A stretch of DNA of 64,000 nt from Acerihabitans sp047324305 (GTDB taxonomy: Bacteria; Pseudomonadota; Gammaproteobacteria; Enterobacterales; Enterobacteriaceae), in contig NZ_CP178740.1 in the NCBI RefSeq assembly GCF_047324305.1, positions 3,410,001 through 3,474,000 on the forward strand. The letters are read 5' to 3'. Under the pieces are notes generated by a model, which was not told the DNA's origin, did no database searches, and saw only the letters and a list, made by a program, of their open reading frames with translations. Below are positions 42,377 to 50,463 of this stretch, in pieces. A program made the position numbers and the translations under genes. The first letter of the stretch is position 1, and each line of letters starts with the position of its first letter.

Positions 42377-42587
42377 TTGCTATCACCATCGCACTATGTG
42401 TAAATAGCGTCATCGGTTTGTAGTACAGACCTATTTATGAATGTCATTTTAGTAAAGTTGTTCCGGTAAAGACGATATTTCAATATACCGTATCTCCGAG
42501 GAATTTCCTTCTCTAGTGCTCCCATAAGTAAATCCTGACAAGCAGACCACAATCGCCTTATGGCGGCCCTATTAAAAGGAAACAACA
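42377..42587 (+). promoter_or_regulatory. Cold-shock promoter and cold-box 5' leader of csp gene
   Basis: Promoter elements TTGCTA (42377-42382) and TAAATA (42401-42406), 18 bp apart, lie just before CGGTTTGTAGTACAGACC (42414-42431), which matches the cold box at the start of the E. coli cspA leader (CGGTTTGACGTACAGACC). The leader is then about 175 nt, similar to the 159 nt of cspA, and acts as a temperature-sensing RNA. The region 42091-42376 upstream carries only a small CCCCTTCGGGG hairpin after the OB-fold gene. Confidence 0.82.
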
Positions 42588-42800
42588 ATGTCTAATAAAA
42601 TGACCGGTTCAGTAAAATGGTTTGATGCTGGTAAAGGTTTTGGTTTCATCACCCCTGCTGACGGTAGCAAAGATGTGTTCGTTCACTTCTCTGCAATCCA
42701 GAGCAATGATTTCAAAACCCTGGACGAAGGCCAACAGGTCGAGTTCAACATCGAACAAGGCCAGAAAGGCCCGTCTGCAACTAACGTCGTTGCGCTGTAA
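42588..42800 (+). CDS. Cold-shock protein, CspA family (CspG/CspB-like)
   Basis: 70 residues: 'MSNKMTGSVKWFDAGKGFGFITPADGSKDVFVHFSAIQ' with RNP1 (KGFGFI) and RNP2 (VFVHF) motifs and the CspG-like end 'FNIEQGQKGPSATNVVAL'. It is an RNA chaperone that melts mRNA structure. The cold-box leader indicates cold induction. A clear terminator follows. Confidence 0.93.
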   Translation: MSNKMTGSVKWFDAGKGFGFITPADGSKDVFVHFSAIQSNDFKTLDEGQQVEFNIEQGQKGPSATNVVAL

Positions 42801-42892
42801 TATACAGCTGAGGCTGTGGTAAGGTTCTTGCGATAGCGATGATGGCCCAGGCCGGAGCAGTCAAGTAACCCTAACCCAACCCAAAGATTCCG

Positions 42893-42918
42893 AACCCCGA
42901 CTCTGTCGGGGTTTTTTT
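42893..42918 (+). terminator. Terminator of csp gene
   Basis: AACCCCGAC-TCT-GTCGGGGTT followed by TTTTT. Confidence 0.92.
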
Positions 42919-42974
42919 ATGTCTTCGCGAATTTTAATGCTAAAATTCCGCTTCGACTTAATAAGGATATGGGT

Positions 42975-43463
42975 ATGACGAAAAATTGTGTCTGGGGTCT
43001 GCTGGCATTGACCCTGAGCGGGTGCGCCGGTTATACCGACTATCCCTCTGCGGCCAAAACCGCCGCGCCTGCGGACGTGGCCGGCGTGTGGATGACCACC
43101 GGGCCGCAAAAGGAGCTGGCCGATCCGGCCGCCATCGCCACTTTTATCGTGACCCGGTCGGGCGACACCCTTGATTGCCGTCAATGGCAGCGCACCATCG
43201 CGCGGCGGGGCAAGCTGACCTGGCGCGGCGACAATCTGTACAACGTCAATGTCAAGAACGAGTACAGCACGGTGACCGTAAACGACGGCGTCATGAAATT
43301 CAGCCGCTTAACGCTGCATCGCGTGCAAAAGCCGACCGTTGAATGCCAGGCCTTTGTGGTTTATCACGATGGCGACTATGCCTTTGCCGATGAGGCCGTC
43401 GCCAAGCCGCAGCCGGCTAAGACCCATAAGAAGGCCAGCGGCGTGGAAAGACGGCAAAAATAG
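42975..43463 (+). CDS. yedD: YedD-like lipoprotein
   Basis: 162 residues from ATG 42975 (MTKNCVWGLLALTLSGC), 8 nt after AAGG; an ATG two codons earlier is too close to it. Lipobox 'LSGC'. The core 'AGVWMTTGPQKELADPAAIATFIVTRSGDTLDCRQWQRTIA' matches E. coli YedD closely ('GYWQTKGPQRALVSPEAIGSLIVTKEGDTLDCRQWQRVIA'). Longer than E. coli YedD (137) by a Lys/Ala/Pro-rich tail. Function unknown; envelope lipoprotein. Confidence 0.88.
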   Translation: MTKNCVWGLLALTLSGCAGYTDYPSAAKTAAPADVAGVWMTTGPQKELADPAAIATFIVTRSGDTLDCRQWQRTIARRGKLTWRGDNLYNVNVKNEYSTVTVNDGVMKFSRLTLHRVQKPTVECQAFVVYHDGDYAFADEAVAKPQPAKTHKKASGVERRQK

Positions 43464-43527
43464 TCATCAGCGGCTATGGCTTCCCATAGCGCCGATGCAG
43501 GCGTTATGGCGCGCTAATGCTGCAGCC

Positions 43528-43554
43528 GGCGTGCGGGTTCTTAACCCGCACGCC
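43528..43554. other. Strong hairpin between convergent yedD and oxidoreductase genes
   Basis: GGCGTGCGGGTT-CTT-AACCCGCACGCC, a perfect 12-bp stem. No T-tract on either side, so it may block readthrough as an mRNA 3'-end structure for both genes. Confidence 0.7.
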
Positions 43555-43629
43555 CTAATGCCACTGCTTCAACACCCCAGCGCGCCGCCGGGTCCGGCCC
43601 TTTTTGCATCCCATCTTCCTTAAGGCCAT

Positions 43630-44535
43630 TCAACCAAGGGTGATCACCAGCTTGCCCGTGGCATGTCCTGCGGCGCTGCGTTTATATGCGTCTGCGGCTT
43701 CTTCAAGCGGGAACGTCTTATCCAGAGGCATGCGGAACACGCCTTCCGTATACAGCCGCGCCGCTTCGGACAAGACCCGTTCAGGATGGTTCTGTGGCGC
43801 GAAAGATCCCTGCGCCCCGTGCAGCGGCGCGGTGGCATCAACAATGGAAAGAACGCGGGAAGGATCGCCGACCAGCGCGAGAAGCGTGGGAAGGATGCCC
43901 GGGCCGGCCAGATCGAGCGCGGCATTGACGCCGGCCGGCGCGATGTGGCCGATTCTTTCAACCAGGCCCGGGCCATAGGTTGTCGGGACGGCGCCGAGCC
44001 CGCGCAGGTATTCATGCTTCGGGGCGCTCGCGGTGCCAATGACGATGATCCCGCGGTAACGCGCGAATTGGATTACCGCGGAACCAACGCCACCGGCCGC
44101 TCCGTTTACCAGCAGCGTTTCGCCGGCCTTCACGCCAATCTGCGCAAGAATGCGCGTCGCGGTTTCGACCACCACCGGGAAACCACCCGCCTGCGCGAAC
44201 GGCAGGCCGTCGGGCTTGCGGGCCCAATGAGTCAGAACCGCGTATTGCGCCGCCGTGTTAATGCCGTAGCCGAAGACGGCATCGCCAAGGCTAACGTCGG
44301 TACTGCCTTCGCCGACTTCATCCACCACGCCCGCGCCCTCGACACCGATGCCCGAAGGCAGCGCAATAGGCCGGCCGCGCCAGCAGCCGGCCCGAAGCTT
44401 CATGCCGTCCGAAGGGTTGACGCCGGCGGCCCGGACGGCAATCCGCACCTGGCCGGGACCGGCGTGGGGTTCGTTAATATCCGCCACCTGCAGGACTTCG
44501 GGACCGCCGTATGCGCTGAATTGCACTGCTTTCAT
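43630..44535 (-). CDS. Zinc-free NADP-dependent quinone oxidoreductase (MDR family)
   Basis: 301 residues from ATG 44535 (MKAVQFSAYGGPEVLQV), behind AGGGGAG. Medium-chain dehydrogenase/quinone oxidoreductase layout: a GroES-like N-terminal domain ('VNPSDGMKLRAGCW...GIGVEGAGVVDEVG') and a Rossmann domain with 'LVNGAAGGVGSAVIQFAR'. Residues for the catalytic zinc of alcohol dehydrogenases are absent. It reduces quinones or enones in this family; the substrate is unknown. It shares a divergent control region with hpxO. Confidence 0.88.
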   Translation of the reverse strand: MKAVQFSAYGGPEVLQVADINEPHAGPGQVRIAVRAAGVNPSDGMKLRAGCWRGRPIALPSGIGVEGAGVVDEVGEGSTDVSLGDAVFGYGINTAAQYAVLTHWARKPDGLPFAQAGGFPVVVETATRILAQIGVKAGETLLVNGAAGGVGSAVIQFARYRGIIVIGTASAPKHEYLRGLGAVPTTYGPGLVERIGHIAPAGVNAALDLAGPGILPTLLALVGDPSRVLSIVDATAPLHGAQGSFAPQNHPERVLSEAARLYTEGVFRMPLDKTFPLEEAADAYKRSAAGHATGKLVITLG

Positions 44536-44717
44536 AAAAAACTCCCCTGGAAAAACGCAAGGCGAGCGGCCTTGGTTATGCGTTGACGGTAAAAAAAACT
44601 GGCGGCACCAGACGGATTTGCGCACGCAGGTCTGCGGCGCTTTTGGCAATGTGCGGTCGCCTGGCGTGCGCGCGATTCCCTGGCGGACGCGCGGGTTACA
44701 CCTCTCTGTCGGTATTT

Positions 44718-44751
44718 TATATACTCAGTATAAATAAATACTGAGTATATA
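44718..44751. promoter_or_regulatory. Perfect 14-bp inverted repeat in divergent promoter region
   Basis: TATATACTCAGTAT-AAATAA-ATACTGAGTATATA, arms 44718-44731 and 44738-44751. It lies about midway between the divergent oxidoreductase and hpxO genes and is a likely operator. The arm length and 6-nt spacer resemble those of the palindrome at 39225. Confidence 0.8.
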
Positions 44752-44947
44752 TAAAGGCCTGTGCAAAAATCAGCCCGGCCGGGGTTTCTGGCCAGCAACC
44801 GTAAACGGTCTCCCATAGTGCAAACCAGGGCCGTGTCGAGGTGGCTAAAATTTAAATTTGAATAAAATTATTTAAAATCAATAAATTATAATAATGGCAT
44901 TCAAATTGCTTCCACGAAGGAGGGCTTGCCAATAAAAGGACATTACG

Positions 44948-46102
44948 ATGAAAGCGATTATCATTGGTGCGGGGATGGGGGGCGCCAGCGCGGGCATCGC
45001 GCTGCGCAATGTCGGCTATCAAACCGAAATCTATGAAGCGGTCACGGATATCAAGCCGGTGGGGGCGGCCATTTCCATTTGGCCTAATGGTGTTAAATGT
45101 CTGAATTTTTTGGGTCTTGGCCCACAGATAAAAGCCCTTGGCGGCGATATGGCCACTATGGCATACGCGGATTATCGTACCGGGCGAATCCTGACCCGTT
45201 TTCCCCTGCGCCCGCTGGTGGAGCGCGTCGGTGAGTTCCCGTATCCCACCGCCCGCGCCGAGCTGCAAGCCATGTTATTGGATGAATTCGGCCGCGAGCG
45301 CGTCTTTCTCAATAAACGCCTGACGCGCATTGAGGATAATGGCTCCCAGGTAACGGCATGGTTTGCGGACGGCAGCGCCGCTACCGGCGATCTGCTTATC
45401 GGTGCTGATGGCACCCACTCTCTGGCGCGGGATTATGTGCTGGGCCACCGGGTGGCGCGGCGCTATGCGGGCTACGTCAACTGGAATGGCCTGGTAGCCG
45501 TCGACGAGGACATCGCGCCGGCTAACCAATGGACCACGTTTGTCGGCCAGGGCAAGCGGGTATCGCTGATGCCGGTGGCGGGCCGGCGCTTTTATTATTT
45601 TTTTGACGTGCCGCTGCCAAAAGGGCTGGAACAGGAGCGCGGCCGGGCGCGGGAAGCTTTACGGGAGTATTTTTCCGGCTGGTGCGCGCCGGTGCAGCGG
45701 TTGATAACGCAGCTGGATCCCTTGGGCGTCAATCGGGTGGAAATCCATGATATCGAGCCGTTCAGCACCTTTACGCGCGGTCGGGTGGCCCTGCTGGGCG
45801 ACGCGGCCCATAGCACCACGCCTGACATCGGGCAGGGAGGCTGCGCGGCGATGGAAGACGCCGTGGTACTGGCGCTGGCGCTGCGCACGCATTCTCTCGG
45901 CATTGAAGATGCCCTGCTGCGCTACCAGGAAAAGCGGGTGGAGCGGGTCAGGTCGCTGGTGCTGAAAGCCCGCAAGCGGTGCGATATTACCCATGGCAAA
46001 GATCCCCAGGCCACCCGCCGCTGGTATCAAGATCTGGAAAATGAAACCGGGGAAAATATTCTTACCGGCCTGGCCGACACCATCTTAGGCGGACCGCTGT
46101 AG
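44948..46102 (+). CDS. hpxO: FAD-dependent urate hydroxylase HpxO
   Basis: 384 residues, the length of Klebsiella HpxO, which it matches throughout. Key parts: the FAD-binding 'IIGAGMGGASAGIAL', 'VGAAISIWPNGVKCLNFLG', 'LLIGADGTHS', 'RYAGYVNWNGLV', 'GRVALLGDAAHSTTPDIGQGG' and 'VLKARKRCDITHGKD'. It oxidises urate to 5-hydroxyisourate with NADH and oxygen, the first step of urate use as nitrogen source. Other hpx genes (hpxT, hpxQ) are not beside it, so it may work alone or with distant genes. Confidence 0.93.
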   Translation: MKAIIIGAGMGGASAGIALRNVGYQTEIYEAVTDIKPVGAAISIWPNGVKCLNFLGLGPQIKALGGDMATMAYADYRTGRILTRFPLRPLVERVGEFPYPTARAELQAMLLDEFGRERVFLNKRLTRIEDNGSQVTAWFADGSAATGDLLIGADGTHSLARDYVLGHRVARRYAGYVNWNGLVAVDEDIAPANQWTTFVGQGKRVSLMPVAGRRFYYFFDVPLPKGLEQERGRAREALREYFSGWCAPVQRLITQLDPLGVNRVEIHDIEPFSTFTRGRVALLGDAAHSTTPDIGQGGCAAMEDAVVLALALRTHSLGIEDALLRYQEKRVERVRSLVLKARKRCDITHGKDPQATRRWYQDLENETGENILTGLADTILGGPL

Positions 46103-46539
46103 GGGCAGGGGGCTTGCCGTGACGGTCTGAGGCGGAAAACCGTGGCGACTGAATGTCGGTTTTTCGCCTGTAATCGTTATCAATTATGTCCGGCCAGGCG
46201 GGACGGGAAGATAACCTATTGTCATTTTTGGTAAATCCGCCGCCGGCGTATGGTAATATATCTGCAGAATCGCTAGGCTGGGCAGCCTAAGAAAATAAGC
46301 GCCTTTTATCGTTACCTCCTGTGCGGATGTCTGATGACTGAGAATACCTGTTTTGGTTTGCCCGCGCGCTTGGTGGGATGCTTAAGGTCGCCGTCAATGC
46401 CGCTCTTCGCCTCCTTTAGCAATAAACCATGAGATCTTCGCGCTGATAGCATCCGGCGATTATTGGCTTAACGATCAGGACCAGGATTGATGGAGCGCCT
46501 TGAATGGTGTTCCCAACAACTTTATGAAGAATCAATGAA
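46103..46539. other. Intergenic region hpxO to lpxP
   Basis: 437 bp, no open frame supported. A short palindrome TAGGCTG-GG-CAGCCTA occurs at 46274-46289. It should hold the lpxP promoter. Confidence 0.5.
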
Positions 46540-47463
46540 ATGGCATACCCGCAAAAATTTTCGCTTTCGCTCCTCCACCCGCGTTACTGGCTGACCTGGT
46601 TCGGCCTGGGAGTGCTTTTCCTGCTGGTGCAACTGCCTTATCCGGTGTTACATACCCTGGGCGGCTGGCTTGGCCGTTTATCGATGCCATTCCTGAAACG
46701 CCGGGCCGCGATTACGCGCCGTAACCTTGAACTCTGTTTTCCCAATATGGATAAGCAGAAGCTCGAGCGGACTATCATCAATAATTTCACCTCCGCCGGC
46801 ATGGGCTTAATGGAAACCGGCATGGCCTGGTTCTGGTCGGATGCCCGCGTTAAACGCTGGTTTGACGTCTTCGGCCTGCACAATCTGCAGCGGGCGAACG
46901 AACATAACCAGGGGGTTATGGTCATCGGCATCCATTTTATGTCCCTTGAGCTGGGCGGACGCGCCATGGGGCTGTGCCAGCCGATGATGGCCATGTACCG
47001 TCCCCATAATAATAAAGCCATGGAACTGGTACAAACCTGGGGCAGGATGCGGTCCAACAAGGCGATGCTGGACCGCAAGGATTTACGCGGCATGGTCCAT
47101 TCGCTCAAGCAGGGCGAAACGGTCTGGTTTGCTCCCGATCAGGATTATGGCCCGCGCGGCAGTATTTTTGCCCCTTTCTTCGCGGTTGACCAGGCGGCTA
47201 CAACCCGCGGCACCTATACGCTGGCCCGGCTGGCACAGCCCAAGCTGGTGCCGGTGGTGCTGATCCGTAAAAAGAACGGTAAGGGGTACCGTCTGCTGAT
47301 CCAGCCGCAGCTGGAAAATTATCCGCTGGACGATGAAATGGCCGCAACCTGCTATATGAATAAAATCGTCGAACAGGAAATCATGCGCGCGCCTGACCAA
47401 TACCTCTGGATGCACCGTCGCTTTAAGACGCGTCCGTTGGGCGAATTGTCCCTCTATATATAA
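46540..47463 (+). CDS. lpxP: LpxP, cold-type palmitoleoyl acyltransferase of lipid A
   Basis: 307 residues. An N-terminal membrane helix ('LHPRYWLTWFGLGVLFLLVQLPYPVL') and the acyltransferase motif 'VMVIGIHFMSLELGGRAMGLCQPMMAMYRPHNN' (His-x4-Glu) identify the LpxL/LpxM/LpxP family. It matches E. coli LpxP better than LpxL, for example 'GLCQPMMA-YRPHNN' and the terminal 'ELSLYI' ('ESSLYI' in LpxP). LpxP adds palmitoleate instead of laurate to Kdo2-lipid IVA, at low temperature in E. coli. This changes outer-membrane fluidity. Confidence 0.88.
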   Translation: MAYPQKFSLSLLHPRYWLTWFGLGVLFLLVQLPYPVLHTLGGWLGRLSMPFLKRRAAITRRNLELCFPNMDKQKLERTIINNFTSAGMGLMETGMAWFWSDARVKRWFDVFGLHNLQRANEHNQGVMVIGIHFMSLELGGRAMGLCQPMMAMYRPHNNKAMELVQTWGRMRSNKAMLDRKDLRGMVHSLKQGETVWFAPDQDYGPRGSIFAPFFAVDQAATTRGTYTLARLAQPKLVPVVLIRKKNGKGYRLLIQPQLENYPLDDEMAATCYMNKIVEQEIMRAPDQYLWMHRRFKTRPLGELSLYI

Positions 47464-47623
47464 GTGCGGCGTGGCCGGGCACGGCGTCAGTTTTGCCTCC
47501 CGGCCGGTGACGCAGGCCGATCGTTTGAAATAACGCCAATTCACCTCTTTTATCCTGCCATCGCGCCCTGCGGATGTTCTTATACTAGCGGCTTTAATAT
47601 CATGAGTTCATGGATCCGCGAAA

Positions 47624-47725
47624 ATGCATATTACGCACTATAGGGCCTGGGCAATGGTTTTCCTATTCAGCGCGCTATTCTGGATGACGATGATAAGCGC
47701 AATTTATTTGTTGCTTAAAAATTAA
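47624..47725 (+). CDS. YmiA-like single-pass microprotein
   Basis: 33 residues; start and stop read directly (ATG 47624, TAA 47723-47725). The sequence 'RAWAMVFLFSALFWMTMISAIYLLLKN' has one membrane helix and resembles E. coli YmiA ('KAWLAVFLGSALFWVVVALLIW'). Such YmiA-family membrane peptides are of unknown function. The ribosome site is weak (GGA 10 nt upstream) and the gene lies 160 bp after lpxP. Confidence 0.6.
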   Translation: MHITHYRAWAMVFLFSALFWMTMISAIYLLLKN

Positions 47726-48095
47726 TTTTTGTAGAGCAAAAGCGATAATTGTTGCCGAGAAGGCGGTGTTGACGACATTATGCTGCGGCGACAGTGAGAT
47801 GGCTTCTTTTAGGATTAATCCTAAAATATAGTCCGGATCCATTGTAAGCGCCAAGAGTGCGAAATCAGTGCCAAAATACTAAAATTTATTTTATAAGTAC
47901 GCTGAAAAGACTCGTTTTTTTGTGTTTATCCCGGCTGGGGACCCGTAGGCGGGTGATAAGAAAACCGCGGTGTATTAATTTTTGTTACCAATATTACAAA
48001 AAATTACCAGTACACCTGCCGTGTCGATTCGTTACACTATCAGCCTTTCGTTACTCGCTGGTTTAAAAACCTCAAAATCATTTGATAGGTAAATT
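47726..48095. other. Intergenic region with a 20-bp palindrome
   Basis: 370 bp without a supported gene. It contains the perfect palindrome TTTTAGGATTAATCCTAAAA at 47807-47826, a possible regulator site, 270 bp before ydiY. Confidence 0.6.
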
Positions 48096-48863
48096 ATGTT
48101 ACGCAATGGCCGCTCTCGGGCAGTATGGCTTCTGACTATCCTGGGAATGTCCCTGGCTAGTTTTTCGACTTTTGCTGATACGGATATCTTTACCGCGCTG
48201 GACGATCCTTCCACTGCGAAAAAAAGTTTCGACGGCAATCTTCAAGCCGGCTACAACGCGCAGTCCGGCAACTCCACCAGCTCTTCACTGGCGGCAAGCA
48301 GCACCATGACCTGGTTCCAGCCGACCAATGCCTACAGTATCTGGGCCGAAGCGGCAAATAACTCAACCGATGATGAACGCTCTTCGGAAAAGTATCAGGC
48401 CGGTGCGCGTGCGCGTCATAATTTGGATGATGATAATTTCCTGTTTACGCAGGGCAGCTGGTTAAGCGATCGTTTCAACGGTTATCGCTCGCGTTCAACC
48501 CTGACCGCGGGTTACGGCCGGCAGGTCTTGAACGGACCGGTCAGCCACCTGCGGTTGGAAGCGGGTCCCGGCGTAAGGCACGATGAATTCCAGGGCGGCG
48601 GTCGCCAGACCAAGGCATTGGCCTACGGTGCGGCATCTTATGCTTATCAGCTGACCGACAGCACGCAATTTATCCAGGGCGTTTCCATTCTTGGTAACGA
48701 GGATATCACGGCGAATTCCGAAACCGGGCTGAGCGTGGCCATCAATAGCCATTTTGCGTTGAAGATGACCTATGATGTCACTTATAACAGCACCACGCCG
48801 GATAGCGCGCCGAAACACACCGATACCAAGACGGCGGTTTCCCTGGTCTATAATATGCAATAG
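48096..48863 (+). CDS. ydiY: YdiY-like outer-membrane protein (DUF481)
   Basis: 255 residues with a signal peptide ending 'TFADTD'. It matches E. coli YdiY throughout: 'DDPSTAKKSFDGNLQAGYNAQSGNSTSSSLAA', 'YRSRSTLTAGYGRQVLNGPVSHLRLEAGPGVRHDEF' and 'SETGLSVAINSHFALKMTYDVTYNS...PKHTDTKT'. DUF481 proteins form outer-membrane beta-barrels; YdiY is induced by acid in E. coli and its function is unclear. Confidence 0.88.
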   Translation: MLRNGRSRAVWLLTILGMSLASFSTFADTDIFTALDDPSTAKKSFDGNLQAGYNAQSGNSTSSSLAASSTMTWFQPTNAYSIWAEAANNSTDDERSSEKYQAGARARHNLDDDNFLFTQGSWLSDRFNGYRSRSTLTAGYGRQVLNGPVSHLRLEAGPGVRHDEFQGGGRQTKALAYGAASYAYQLTDSTQFIQGVSILGNEDITANSETGLSVAINSHFALKMTYDVTYNSTTPDSAPKHTDTKTAVSLVYNMQ

Positions 48864-49004
48864 CAGGCTGATGCCTGGTTAAAATCTTATTTTACTATTT
48901 CTTGTCACGTTTTAGCGATCTTAAGCTGGACAAAGGGCTTGCCACTTGCTGTACTACTACCCGACACAGAGTTTGTGTCTATCATTTATTGAAAGGTAAG
49001 TTTG

Positions 49005-49214
49005 ATGTCTAAGATTAAAGGTAGCGTTAAGTGGTTCAATGAATCTAAAGGATTCGGTTTCATTACTCCTGAAGATGGCAGTAAAGATGTGTTTGTTCAT
49101 TTCTCCGCCATCCAGAGTAATGGTTTCAAAACGCTGGCCGAAGGCCAACGCGTTGAATTTGAAATCACTAACGGCGCCAAAGGCCCATCGGCTGCTGACG
49201 TTACAGCTATTTAA
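49005..49214 (+). CDS. cspE: Cold-shock protein CspE
   Basis: 69 residues from ATG 49005 (MSKIKGSVKWFNESKGFGF), almost identical to E. coli CspE. Both RNP motifs (KGFGFI, VFVHF) are present. An earlier TTG in frame is unlikely to be used because GAAAGGTAAG fits the ATG. CspE is a constitutive RNA chaperone and transcription antiterminator. It begins the conserved cspE-crcB-ybeM-tatE-lipA order. Confidence 0.95.
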   Translation: MSKIKGSVKWFNESKGFGFITPEDGSKDVFVHFSAIQSNGFKTLAEGQRVEFEITNGAKGPSAADVTAI

Positions 49215-49233
49215 GATAGCCAGTATTCTGAAA

Positions 49234-49259
49234 AACCCGCTTAATGCGGGTTTTTTTTA
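49234..49259 (+). terminator. Terminator of cspE
   Basis: AACCCGC-TTAAT-GCGGGTT followed by eight T. Confidence 0.93.
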
Positions 49260-49296
49260 TGCCTGAAATCCCGTAATCGCCGAACTGAGCGACAAG

Positions 49297-49912
49297 GTGT
49301 TAAAGGGAAAGCGCCCCATGGCACGGCAGGCCCGCCAACACAGAACGCAATGCAGCCGTGTTCAAGGGAGAGCGTGCCGATGGGGCCGAATCGGGCGTGG
49401 GGTTTTCGCCCGACCGAGCGCCCCATGGCACGGTATGCCCGCCAACACAGAACGCAATGCAGGCGTGTTCAAGGGAGAGCGTGCCAATGGGGTTGAATCG
49501 GGCGTGTTTTTCGCCCGACCGAGCGCCCCATGGCACGGTATGCCCGCCAACACCGAGCTCAAAGCAGACGTGTTCAAGGGAGAGCGTGCCAATGGGGTCG
49601 AATCGGGCGTGTTTTTTCGCCCGACCGAGGCCCCATGGCGCGGTAGGCCCGCTAACACAAATCCTGCAACGAGCGTGTCAAAGGGAGAGCGTGCCGATGG
49701 GGTCGAATCGGGCGTGGGGTTTTCGCCCGACCGAGCGCCCCATGGCACGGTATGCCCGCCAACACAGAACGCAATGCAGCCGTGTTCAAGGGAGAGCGTG
49801 CCAATGGGGTTGAATCGGGCGTGGTTTTCCCGCCCGACCGAGGCCCCATGGCGCCGGTAGGCCCGCTAACACAAATCCTGCAACGAGCGTGTCAAAGGGA
49901 GAGTGTGCCACC
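49297..49912 (+). repeat. Second array of the 107-bp repeat, opposite orientation
   Basis: Six units of the same family as 37519-38411 in reverse complement: 'CCCGCC/CCCGCT' cores at 49331, 49438, 49543, 49648, 49755 and 49862 (spacing 107, 105, 105, 107, 107). Units are less uniform, with a variable block in three or four versions: GAACGCAATGCA, CGAGCTCAAAGCAG, AATCCTGCAACGAG. The array starts 38 bp after the cspE terminator, with a truncated unit, and ends directly at the crcB stop codon, again between two convergent genes. Confidence 0.93.
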
Positions 49913-50305
49913 TTATAACGGCACCGGCGGGCCGAACAGATTCACCAATCCCACCGCCAACAACGTCATGGCAAGCGAACCGACCAGATTCAGCAGAATA
50001 TTCACCCCAGCCCAAAGCATCTGCCCGGTCATCATCAGGGTAACCACTTCCGCCGAAAAGGTAGAAAAAGTGGTCAGGCCGCCGCAAAAGCCGGTGGTGA
50101 TAAACAGTTTCCAGAACGGGTCGATATGAGTGAGACGGAGAAACAACGCCATAAACAGGCCGATGATAAAGGCGCCGACCAAGTTAACCGCCAAGGTGCC
50201 GACAGGAATGGCAAAACCGCTGCCGCTGAGCTTCAGGCTGAGCCACCAGCGCAATACGCTGCCGATCCCCCCACCAATAAACACGGCTGATAAAAGGGTA
50301 AACAT
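49913..50305 (-). CDS. crcB: CrcB/Fluc fluoride channel
   Basis: 130 residues from ATG 50305 (MFTLLSAVFIGGGIGSVLRWW), behind AAAAGGTTCTT; the longer frame upstream is the riboswitch. Four membrane segments and the Fluc signatures 'GGGIGSVLRW', 'PVGTLAVNLVGAFIIG' (conserved Asn) and 'TTGFCGGLTTFSTFSAEV' (the F-box Phe residues) are present. It forms a dual-topology dimer that expels fluoride. The stop codon abuts the second repeat array. Confidence 0.95.
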   Translation of the reverse strand: MFTLLSAVFIGGGIGSVLRWWLSLKLSGSGFAIPVGTLAVNLVGAFIIGLFMALFLRLTHIDPFWKLFITTGFCGGLTTFSTFSAEVVTLMMTGQMLWAGVNILLNLVGSLAMTLLAVGLVNLFGPPVPL

Positions 50306-50388
50306 AAGAACCTTTTTAATTAATTTAAGGAATGAAAAACTCAGCAGGGCGAACACAATGACTACGTCCCCCAACCCGAGCAGGTAAA

Positions 50389-50440
50389 CGTAGACATCAT
50401 CAGCCAAAAACGGCGGTTAAAGGAGGAATGTCATCTCCTG
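50389..50440 (-). ncRNA. Fluoride riboswitch (crcB motif)
   Basis: On the minus strand the leader reads CAGGAGATGACATTCCTCC, then TTTAACCGCC, a short loop, and GGCTGATGATGTCTACG, which is the crcB-motif aptamer: the GGxGATG and TTCCxCC pairing, AAC-GCC, and the GGCTGATGxxxTCTAC end. Fluoride binding should raise expression of crcB, whose ATG is 84 nt downstream. No T-tract terminator is obvious after it, so control may be translational. Confidence 0.92.
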
Positions 50441-50445
50441 GCGCG

Positions 50446-50451
50446 ATTATA
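50446..50451 (-). promoter_or_regulatory. -10 element of crcB promoter
   Basis: Perfect TATAAT on the minus strand just upstream of the aptamer; the -35 region (about 50469-50474) is poor. The transcript would begin immediately before the riboswitch. Confidence 0.7.
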
Positions 50452-50463
50452 CATTACTTTCCT

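Noticed and set aside
50306..50407. N-terminal extension of CrcB (MADDVYVYLL...)
   Set aside because: This stretch is the riboswitch and leader; the conserved CrcB start is at 50305.
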